Shown here in pieces: positions 1-6,011 of a stretch of DNA of 8,757 bases. The position numbers were made by a program, and so were the translations under genes. The DNA lies in NCBI GenBank assembly GCA_030431165.1, contig JAUIJQ010000098.1:1-8757 (forward strand), written 5' to 3'. The notes below the pieces were generated by a model. That model searched no databases. It was not told where the DNA came from and saw nothing but the letters and a program-made list of their open reading frames with translations. Every line of letters begins with the position of its first letter. Within the stretch, counting starts at the first letter, position 1. The stretch comes from Rhodothermia bacterium (GTDB lineage Bacteria; Bacteroidota; Rhodothermia; Rhodothermales; JABDKH01).

Positions 1-363
1 CTCGACGAAATGAACGGCTCGGTCGAAAAGACGCGCACGCTCATCTGGGACGTTAGCAACCTTGATGATCCACAGCTCGTCAAAGAGTACTACCTGAGTT
101 CGGGTGCCTCAGACCATAACCTGTACATCAGGGACAATTTGATGTATCAGTCCAACTATCTGGCTGGACTGCGCATCATCGATGTCGCGGACCCGCTTAA
201 TCCAGTAGAGGTCGGGCATTTCGACACCGCACCCTATGCAGAAGACGCTGCAGGGTTCGGTGGATCATGGAGCAACTATCCTTACTTCAAGAGCGGCGTC
301 ATCGCCGTAAGCAGTCGCAGCGAGGGCCTTTTCATTCTGAAGAAGCGCCCCGTTGATATGTAG
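1..363 (+). CDS. Choice-of-anchor B (LVIVD-repeat) family protein, C-terminal part
   Basis: The reading frame is open at the left edge (Leu-Asp-Glu precede the first visible Met), so this is the 3' end of a longer gene; 120 residues are visible. The text matches the C-terminal part of the choice-of-anchor B beta-propeller family. It has a 'WDVSNLDDPQLV' strand-turn typical of LVIVD repeats, a 'DHNLYIRDNLMYQSNY' segment, 'GLRIIDVADPLNPVEVGHFDT', a Trp-Ser-Asn-Tyr-Pro-Tyr-Phe-Lys-Ser-Gly segment and a final 'GLFILK'. Members are extracytoplasmic propellers of unknown ligand, named because homologues end in different surface anchors. This one stops about six residues after the last propeller strand (KKRPVDM), so no sorting domain or lipid anchor is visible at this end; any anchor would have to be N-terminal and outside the window. 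It lies upstream of two further secreted propeller genes on the same strand. Family assignment is confident; function is unknown. Confidence 0.9.
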   Translation, partial: LDEMNGSVEKTRTLIWDVSNLDDPQLVKEYYLSSGASDHNLYIRDNLMYQSNYLAGLRIIDVADPLNPVEVGHFDTAPYAEDAAGFGGSWSNYPYFKSGVIAVSSRSEGLFILKKRPVDM

Positions 364-443
364 CCGGATTCGAATGGCGCCGTGTCTCTGGCGTTAACAA
401 TCGGTTACGAAAGACTCGTTTGTGAAAACTGACTACAGGGCTG

Positions 444-473
444 GTGAAGTCCGCGTACACGACCCGTGAAGTC
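444..473. repeat. Short direct repeat in the leader of the first propeller gene
   Basis: The octamer GTGAAGTC occurs at 444-451 and again at 466-473, start-to-start distance 22 bases, or about two helical turns. It lies in the 195-base gap between the stop of the choice-of-anchor B gene (363) and the chosen start of the first propeller gene (559). The spacing would suit a same-face direct-repeat operator, but the repeat is short and could be chance. The rest of the gap shows no recognisable RNA, terminator or standard promoter. Confidence 0.25.
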
Positions 474-558
474 GGGGTGTATTGCCGGATGAACCGGAAC
501 GGGCGGCGTGGCCTACGCCTTCCAAACAGAGCCCTCACTTATGTCGCCCCCGACTATC

Positions 559-2388
559 ATGCCTGTGCACACTACTGTGTCTAAACAATTTGTACGTCCG
601 TTACCGGCGCTTGCCGTTGCTCTCCTGTTGGCGGCGGCGGGTCACCAGAGTGCCGACCTCGATTTCAGGCGCGTGTACGTCGATCTGAACTACGGTGGCA
701 ATGGACGGCCCGGATGGGTCCGGTCTGCAGACTTCGATAATGATGGAGACATCGACCTTGTTGCCGGTGGTGGTGGCGCACTCTTCCTTTACGAGAACGA
801 CGGAAACGATGCGGGGTGGGCACGATCGACTAACCTCGACGGCGCAGGCGTCGCCGGTGCAAATGGCGCGGTTGTCGCTGACGTCGACGGCGACGGAGAC
901 GTTGATCTTATTTCGGCAAAGTTCTACGACGAGATCGGATGGTGGGAGAACCCTTGTGGGTCTTCGCCATGCTCCATCGGCTCAATGAATGCGTGGACGT
1001 TCCACACCATAGGAACCGTCGGTTCAATGAACGGGCAGGGACCGTACTACTATCTGCACGACATCGCCAGGGGTACCTTCCCGACTTCCGACGGCAAGCT
1101 GCAGATTATTGCGCCGGCAATCTCAGGTAGTTGCGAGCTCGTCGCCATCAAGTGGTTCGAACCCGGTTCAGATGTAACGGCACCGTGGGTCGGATATACA
1201 ATCGAGTCGGGACGTTCCGCTTCAAGCGACGGAGACTGCAATCACGCCGGCATTGACACTGGTGACGTAAACGGCGACGGCATTGATGACGTCGCGTTTA
1301 GTAACGGCTGGTATGCGGCTCCGGCCAACCCGCGATCGTCGTGGCCGAATTCTGCGTGGAATGCCGTGACCAGTTATGACGGCATTTCGAATACGCTGCT
1401 TCGTGACATGGATGGCGATGGAGATCGCGACCTTGTTGTTGCCGCAGGGCATTATGATGGCGACCACGACATCCGGTGGTACGCCAACCCTGGAAATGGC
1501 GCTGGATCGTGGGCATCGCGCACGGTCGGAACGCTGCGAAGCCCGGAGTGCCTTCAGGTACGGGACATGACGGGAGACGACCTCGTGGACATCGTCAGTT
1601 GTGACCTTGATTGGGACCACTGGGACGAAGAAGTCCACAACATCTACATATTCAGAAACATGGGTGGCTCGCTGTCCTGGAGTCAGGAGAACATCGCGCC
1701 GAACACGTACCCCGGACACCTGCTCCAACTCGCCGACGTAAACGTCGACCAACTACCCGACATTATTGGCGAAGCAACCGGCTATAGCGTGGTCTCCTAT
1801 TTCGAGAACGAAACGCAGGGCATCAGCCTGCCGATTGAACTGGCATCAATTGATGCAGTCCGCAACGGTTCGACCGCATATCTCACGTGGACCGCTTCGC
1901 ATGACGCAGCCGCGGCCGGGTTCGGCGTGGAATTCAGTGACGGTGGACCTTTCGCTGAAGTTGGGTACGTCGATGCTGAGGCGGGTGGCCTGTCTCGGCT
2001 GGTGGAGTACAACTATGCGTACGCACTCCCCAGCGAGTCTGGTGGTCGATTCCGCCTGCGACTTGTGGATCTTGACGGAAGCTACGCGTATTCGCCGACA
2101 GTCCTGGTCGCACCCACATCCGTTTCCACAAGCAGAATTTCTACCGCATGGCCCAATCCGACCTCGGAATCGGCTTCGGTAACGCTCCAGCTCGCTGCCG
2201 CACAGTCGGTCGAAGTGGCGGTCTATGATGTTGCAGGCCGGCACATCGAGACGATCTTCTCCGGACCGCTCACTGCAGGCTCGACCACGCTCGATATCGA
2301 CTTGGCCGACGCGCCTGTTGGCACATACTTCATCAAGGCTGCAGGCGAACGTTTCGTGGAATCACGCAAAATCGTCGTTTCACGCTAA
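559..2388 (+). CDS. Secreted FG-GAP/VCBS beta-propeller protein with T9SS sorting domain (paralog 1)
   Basis: A 609-residue exported protein of unknown function. Residues 1-31 form a signal peptide (basic start, hydrophobic core around 15-27). Residues 33-418 hold about six FG-GAP/VCBS-like blades with Ca-binding-type Asp loops near 58-66, 108-116, 236-244, 283-291, 336-344 and 393-401. Loops 5 and 6 are degenerate (DMTGDDLVD, DVNVDQLPD). Several blades end in the propeller hallmark Trp-Trp/Tyr-(Glu/Ala)-Asn. Six cysteines (133, 138, 192, 227, 331, 348) suggest disulfides outside the cytoplasm. Residues 420-519 resemble the beta-sandwich that often precedes type IX sorting domains; 525-609 is a type A sorting domain (WPNPT, VYDVAGR, GTYFIKA, end RKIVVSR). 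The frame is open further upstream, with GTG at 508 and ATG at 541. I chose 559 because its signal peptide aligns without gaps to the downstream paralog, 42 residues from Met to VYVD in both. No Shine-Dalgarno is visible at any candidate. Class is confident; ligand or activity is unknown. Confidence 0.92.
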   Translation: MPVHTTVSKQFVRPLPALAVALLLAAAGHQSADLDFRRVYVDLNYGGNGRPGWVRSADFDNDGDIDLVAGGGGALFLYENDGNDAGWARSTNLDGAGVAGANGAVVADVDGDGDVDLISAKFYDEIGWWENPCGSSPCSIGSMNAWTFHTIGTVGSMNGQGPYYYLHDIARGTFPTSDGKLQIIAPAISGSCELVAIKWFEPGSDVTAPWVGYTIESGRSASSDGDCNHAGIDTGDVNGDGIDDVAFSNGWYAAPANPRSSWPNSAWNAVTSYDGISNTLLRDMDGDGDRDLVVAAGHYDGDHDIRWYANPGNGAGSWASRTVGTLRSPECLQVRDMTGDDLVDIVSCDLDWDHWDEEVHNIYIFRNMGGSLSWSQENIAPNTYPGHLLQLADVNVDQLPDIIGEATGYSVVSYFENETQGISLPIELASIDAVRNGSTAYLTWTASHDAAAAGFGVEFSDGGPFAEVGYVDAEAGGLSRLVEYNYAYALPSESGGRFRLRLVDLDGSYAYSPTVLVAPTSVSTSRISTAWPNPTSESASVTLQLAAAQSVEVAVYDVAGRHIETIFSGPLTAGSTTLDIDLADAPVGTYFIKAAGERFVESRKIVVSR

Positions 2389-2400
2389 TCGCGCGCGCGA
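2389..2400. other. 12-base alternating CG palindrome directly after the stop codon
   Basis: TCGCGCGCGCGA starts on the base after the TAA of the first propeller gene. It is perfectly self-complementary and alternates pyrimidine and purine through its CG core. With no loop and no following T-run it is not a standard terminator. The rest of the 133-base gap up to the second propeller gene (2522) holds nothing else I recognise, so read-through into the second paralog is possible. Confidence 0.4.
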
Positions 2401-2521
2401 ACTGAAAACTTCCTTGCGGCGTACGATACTCCAGTAGTCGCCACCCAGGGGCCCGGACAAACGGACAAGCAGCCGTTTTCGGCATCATGGAATGCCGCCC
2501 CACCCTCCCACCCGCACGGAT

Positions 2522-4111
2522 ATGACAGTCAACACCACCGGTCGCGCGACCGTACGTAACATTGTACTCGGTCTGCTCTCGCTGCTCAGCGTCCTGACGT
2601 TTTCGACGCACAACGCCGACTTCAAATTCAAGTTGGTCTATGTAGACACGAACTATGGTGGCAACGGTCGACCGGGCTGGGTTCATGCCGGAGATATGGA
2701 CGGAGACAACGACCTCGACCTGATTGCCGGTGGCGGTAGCGCCCTCTTTGTGTACGAAAACAACGGGGGTGCAGGTGGCTGGCAACGTCACGGTAGTCTT
2801 GACCCAACCGATAACATCGGTGCCAACGGTGCGGTAATCGTTGACGTCGATTCTGATGGCGACCTCGATGTTATATCCGCCCAGTTCTACGACGACATTG
2901 GCTGGTGGGAAAACCCGTGTGGTGCCAACTGCGACCTGTCCTCGATCACGTCGTGGTCATTTCACGCAATCGGCTCGGTAGGTTCAAACGGCGCGTTTGG
3001 GCCCCACTATTACCTGCACGACATCATGCAGGTCAACTTCGGAGGATCAAGCGGACCACAGATCGTGGTACCGGCCATCTCGAAGACATGCCAGAGTGTC
3101 GCGATAAGCTGGTTCGAGCCTGGAGCCAACGTCACCGAACCGTGGAACGAATACATAATTGAGCAGGGCCGTTCAGCAAGTAGCGATGGCGCCTGTAACC
3201 ATGCGGGGATCGACGCGGGCGACGTAGACGGCGACGGCCACACAGACGTCGCGTTCAGCAATGGATGGTATGAGGCGCCCGACAACCCGCGTACTTCGTG
3301 GCCTTCGGGAGCATGGCATCCCGTTACCAACTACGACGCGATATCGAATACGTTGATTCGCGACATGGACGGTGACAACAACATGGACCTGGTGGTTGCG
3401 TCAGGCCACATCGATGAGAACCACGATGTTCGGTGGTATCGCAACCCGGGATCATCGGGTCAGTCCTGGGGCATGAATGTTATTGGCACCCTGCGGAGCC
3501 CCGAATGTCTGCAAGTCGCCGACCTGGACGATGACGAAGATCTCGACGTGATCGCATGCGACCTGGACTGGGATCGGTGGGACCAGCAAGTTCACAACGT
3601 CTATGTCTTCGAGAACAACGGCAACTCCACGAGCTGGTCCAGGAAAAACGTTGCGCCAAACAGCTACCCGAGTCACCTGCTCCAGCTTGCTGACATCAAC
3701 AAGGACGGATTGCCGGATGTCATCAGCGAAGCTACGGGCTACAGTGTCATCAGCTACCTGGAAAACGAAACGGAGCTCGACACAGGAACGGATACCGACA
3801 CAGACACCGAGGACATCGGTGCCGTGATTCACAACGGGCCGGTCATTGAAAAGGCGTACCCGAATCCGTTCAGCGATGAGCTCACGATTCAGTACCGGAC
3901 GGCCGGCCCCGCGAACGTCAGTGTCTCGGTGTACGACACGATGGGGCGACTTGTATCCAGAATTGCGGATGGGAGCGTCCCAGCCGGCCCAACGTCGGTA
4001 TCGTGGAACGGTACAACCGAAGCAGGTTCAGCAGCGGCCAGCGGACGTTACTTCGTCGTTGTTGATGCGGACGGCTCACGCGAAGAACTGCCGGTACTGA
4101 AGGTCGACTAG
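2522..4111 (+). CDS. Secreted FG-GAP/VCBS beta-propeller protein with FlgD-like/T9SS tail (paralog 2)
   Basis: A 529-residue exported paralog of the preceding gene, roughly 60% identical by eye over residues 1-418. The signal peptide spans about 1-31. Six propeller blades follow, with Asp loops near 58-66, 108-116, 232-240, 281-289, 334-342 and 391-399, mostly intact (DMDGDNDLD, DVDSDGDLD, DVDGDGHTD, DMDGDNNMD, DLDDDEDLD, DINKDGLPD). The six cysteines (133, 137, 190, 225, 329, 346) match those of paralog 1. After the shared 'ENET' the sequence departs: an Asp/Thr-rich linker at 420-431, then a FlgD-like/type A sorting domain at about 443-529 (AYPNPF, VYDTMGRLV, VSWNGT, SGRYFVV, end PVLKVD). 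This implies export by the type IX system and surface attachment. An in-frame ATG at 2492 would add ten Pro/His/Thr-rich residues. I prefer 2522 because both paralogs then begin Met-x-Val-x-Thr-Thr at the same distance from the first blade. The gene meets the aldo/keto reductase gene tail to tail with 16 bases between. The biochemical role is unknown. Confidence 0.93.
   Translation: MTVNTTGRATVRNIVLGLLSLLSVLTFSTHNADFKFKLVYVDTNYGGNGRPGWVHAGDMDGDNDLDLIAGGGSALFVYENNGGAGGWQRHGSLDPTDNIGANGAVIVDVDSDGDLDVISAQFYDDIGWWENPCGANCDLSSITSWSFHAIGSVGSNGAFGPHYYLHDIMQVNFGGSSGPQIVVPAISKTCQSVAISWFEPGANVTEPWNEYIIEQGRSASSDGACNHAGIDAGDVDGDGHTDVAFSNGWYEAPDNPRTSWPSGAWHPVTNYDAISNTLIRDMDGDNNMDLVVASGHIDENHDVRWYRNPGSSGQSWGMNVIGTLRSPECLQVADLDDDEDLDVIACDLDWDRWDQQVHNVYVFENNGNSTSWSRKNVAPNSYPSHLLQLADINKDGLPDVISEATGYSVISYLENETELDTGTDTDTDTEDIGAVIHNGPVIEKAYPNPFSDELTIQYRTAGPANVSVSVYDTMGRLVSRIADGSVPAGPTSVSWNGTTEAGSAAASGRYFVVVDADGSREELPVLKVD
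3779..3814 (+). repeat. Asp/Thr codon repeat encoding an inter-domain linker
   Basis: Alternating Asp (GAC/GAT) and Thr (ACA/ACC/ACG) codons encode DTGTDTDTDTED in paralog 2. They sit exactly where homology to paralog 1 stops and join the propeller to the sorting domain. Low-complexity acidic Thr linkers are common between modules of secreted proteins and can carry O-glycans in Bacteroidota. The varied codons argue against a very recent slippage expansion. Confidence 0.7.
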
Positions 4112-4120
4112 TTGCCTTCA

Positions 4121-4144
4121 GGGCCGGCTATCGGCGGTCGGCCC
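4121..4144. terminator. Possible bidirectional hairpin between convergent genes
   Basis: GGGCCG (4121-4126) can pair with CGGCCC (4139-4144), extended inward by one G-C and two G-T pairs around a six-base loop. It spans the stop codon of the reductase gene (4128-4130) and lies ten bases past the stop of the second propeller gene. There is no T-run on either strand, so a classical intrinsic terminator is not supported. It could still limit read-through in both directions. Confidence 0.25.
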
Positions 4145-4994
4145 ACGGCGCAAACGCGGGACTCACCAGTCTGAGACCTCGATCGAGTGCCGCAATCTCC
4201 TCCATCTCCTGATCTGACAGCGCAAAGTCCCACACGGCGAAGTTGGACGCGCGGTGATCTGCCTGATTGGATCGCGGTATGGCGGCAACAAATGGCTGCT
4301 GGATCAGCCATCGTATGGCCACTTGTGCAGGGTTCTTGCCGTGCCGTTTGCCGATTCTCTTTAACGTCTGATCTTTGAAGACGCGCCCCTGCGCGATTGG
4401 AGAATAGGCCGTCAGCAGGATTTTGTGTCTTTCGGCGAGCTCAGCCAGTTCGTTCTGGGCCAGCAGCGGATGGTACTCAACCTGGTTGCAGAATATCGGG
4501 GCATGGTTAACTGCGGCGCGAAGCAACTTCGGCGTAAAGTTACTGACACCGATCTGGCGGACGCGTCCATCCTCGACCAACTTCAACATGGCATCCAGCG
4601 ACTCTTCGACCGGGACAGTTCTGGATGGCCAGTGCACAAGCAGCAGGTCCAGATAGTCAGTGCCCAGGTTTGACAGGCTTGCTTCAGCCGATCGCAGCAC
4701 GCCGGCTGCATCCAGGCTGTCGTGCCACACCTTGGTTGTAATCCAGAGTGCATCACGCGCTACGCCCGACTCGCGAATGCCGCGACCGACCTCGGCCTCA
4801 TTTGCGTACATCGCCGCCGTATCAACGTGCCTGTAACCCACTTCAATCGCATGGCGCACACCGACCGTCGCACCAGCACCCCGCATACCAAACGTACCGA
4901 TCCCGAGCCGCGGGACGCGGGTACCCCGAACGGTGACAAATTGCGCTACCTGTTCTTCTGAAGAGACTACACCAGACGTGGTACTTTTACTCAT
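4128..4994 (-). CDS. dkgB: Aldo/keto reductase, DkgB-like
   Basis: A 288-residue cytosolic NAD(P)H-dependent carbonyl reductase of the aldo/keto reductase superfamily. It resembles E. coli DkgB (2,5-diketo-D-gluconate reductase B, also active on methylglyoxal-type carbonyls). The catalytic tetrad is complete: Asp58 and Tyr63 in DTAAMYANE, Lys88 in TTKVW, His121 in LVHWP. Other barrel signatures are GIGTFGM (31-37), GVSNF (149-153), NQVEYHP (170-176) and YSPIAQG (197-203). The cofactor-phosphate loop reads IPRSNQADHRASN (239-251). The C-terminus LVSPAFAPWAD (277-287) closely parallels the DkgB ending LVSP...APEWD, which is why I prefer DkgB to the longer DkgA type. About 20 Ser/Thr/Glu-rich residues precede the usual DkgB start; no equally good internal Met exists before the barrel, so I keep 4994. 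The gene is divergent from the repair polymerase gene. Physiological substrate is not deducible. Confidence 0.93.
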   Translation of the reverse strand: MSKSTTSGVVSSEEQVAQFVTVRGTRVPRLGIGTFGMRGAGATVGVRHAIEVGYRHVDTAAMYANEAEVGRGIRESGVARDALWITTKVWHDSLDAAGVLRSAEASLSNLGTDYLDLLLVHWPSRTVPVEESLDAMLKLVEDGRVRQIGVSNFTPKLLRAAVNHAPIFCNQVEYHPLLAQNELAELAERHKILLTAYSPIAQGRVFKDQTLKRIGKRHGKNPAQVAIRWLIQQPFVAAIPRSNQADHRASNFAVWDFALSDQEMEEIAALDRGLRLVSPAFAPWADRR

Positions 4995-5063
4995 AAGATG
5001 ATTGATCGGACTTGGCTATCCTCTACGATGGGACGGTTCCAGTGACTTCAGTTTCGTCGAGCT

Positions 5064-6011
5064 ATGTTCGTCGTCGTCGAAAACAAGCGTATCGCGGTTT
5101 CAAACCCAGACAAATTGCTCTTTACCGAGCCACCTGTCACCAAGAAGGCGCTCGTTGAGTACTACGTAAAGATTGCCTCGCACATGGTTCCTCACGTTCG
5201 GAACCGGATGTGCTCGCTTCGTCGATTCCCGGATGGAATCAACACAGACGGTTTCTTCCAAAAGAACATCTCCGACTACTTCCCCGAGTGGCTTGAATCC
5301 GTCTCTGTGCCAAAAGAAGGCGGCGTCGTGCGGCACCTCGTCTGCAACGACAGCCGGTCCCTTGCCTACATAGGAAGCCAGGCGTGTGTCGAACTACACG
5401 TGTCCCTCTCGAGACGAGATGCCGTCAACCAGCCCGACCGGATCGTCTTCGACCTTGACCCACCGCGCACCGACGCTTCGTCGCCGGATTCACTCGATCA
5501 GTGGTCAACGGGTGCACTTGCAGCAAAGAAGGCGGCCAGGAAGGTTCGCGCCTTACTGGAGTCCATGTCGCTGCGATGCTTTCTGATGACGACCGGATCT
5601 GCCGGGTACCACGTCGTAGTACCGCTGCATCCGGAATACACCTTCGACGAGACACGTGCATTTGCGCGGCGGTGTGCTGAACAGCTTGCGGTTGCGAACC
5701 CGCGAGAGCTGACAACCGAGACGAGAATTGTGGATCGAGAGGATCGCGTGTTCATCGACTATCTGCGCAATGCGTTCGGACAGACGACAATCGCTCCATA
5801 CTCGCCGCGTGCACGTCGCGGGGCTCCCGTTGCGACGCCGATTACATGGCGTGAGCTTTCACGAACGCCCCCGAACCGCTTCAACATCGGCAATATCTTC
5901 AGGCGGCTCGCCCAGCGGGAAGACCCCTGGGCGCACATTGCCGGTCACGCACAATACCTGCCTGACCAGGTACCCGGCGAGATGCCACGCCGGTCACTTC
6001 GTCAGCGTTAA
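5064..6011 (+). CDS. ligD: Free-standing LigD-type DNA repair polymerase (primase-polymerase domain)
   Basis: 315 residues matching the polymerase domain of bacterial DNA ligase D, an archaeo-eukaryotic primase-like enzyme that fills or extends broken ends in Ku-dependent non-homologous end joining. Visible hallmarks are Lys17 in SNPDKLLF, SLRRFPDG (51-58), GFFQKN (63-68, the paired Phe that contacts the DNA end), His112 in VELHVSLSR, metal-binding Asp130 and Asp132 in VFDLDPP, MTTGSAGYHVVVPL (175-188), third catalytic Asp232 in VFIDYLRN, and TTIAPYSPRAR (241-251). Length fits the polymerase domain alone: no ligase or phosphoesterase domain, and no ku gene in the window. Partner proteins must be encoded elsewhere. 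Ala180 occupies the place of the Lys/Arg normally following TTG(G/S), a residue implicated in nucleotide binding. The ATG at 5064 lacks a Shine-Dalgarno but gives a normal N-terminus. Its last 18 bases overlap the convergent hydrolase gene. Family call is firm; 'ligD' is used in the domain sense only. Confidence 0.93.
   Translation: MFVVVENKRIAVSNPDKLLFTEPPVTKKALVEYYVKIASHMVPHVRNRMCSLRRFPDGINTDGFFQKNISDYFPEWLESVSVPKEGGVVRHLVCNDSRSLAYIGSQACVELHVSLSRRDAVNQPDRIVFDLDPPRTDASSPDSLDQWSTGALAAKKAARKVRALLESMSLRCFLMTTGSAGYHVVVPLHPEYTFDETRAFARRCAEQLAVANPRELTTETRIVDREDRVFIDYLRNAFGQTTIAPYSPRARRGAPVATPITWRELSRTPPNRFNIGNIFRRLAQREDPWAHIAGHAQYLPDQVPGEMPRRSLRQR

Noticed and set aside
332..538. Minus-strand 68-codon frame in the gap before paralog 1
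   Set aside because: Arg-rich, no recognisable domain, overlaps the end of the choice-of-anchor gene; not supported as a real gene.
1222..1752. Long open frame on the minus strand (about 176 codons) inside paralog 1
   Set aside because: It mirrors the Asp-rich codon pattern (GAC/GTC) of the plus-strand propeller repeats and has no signal, domain or ribosome site; an antisense shadow.
559..4111. Tandem propeller repeats as a possible CRISPR or DNA repeat array
   Set aside because: The similarity is at protein level between Asp-loop blades and between two genes; DNA identity is too low and spacing irregular.
5002..5029. Sigma70-like TTGATC-N16-TACGAT upstream of the polymerase gene
   Set aside because: Weak match, and the main sigma factor of Bacteroidota recognises a different consensus; not enough to call a promoter.
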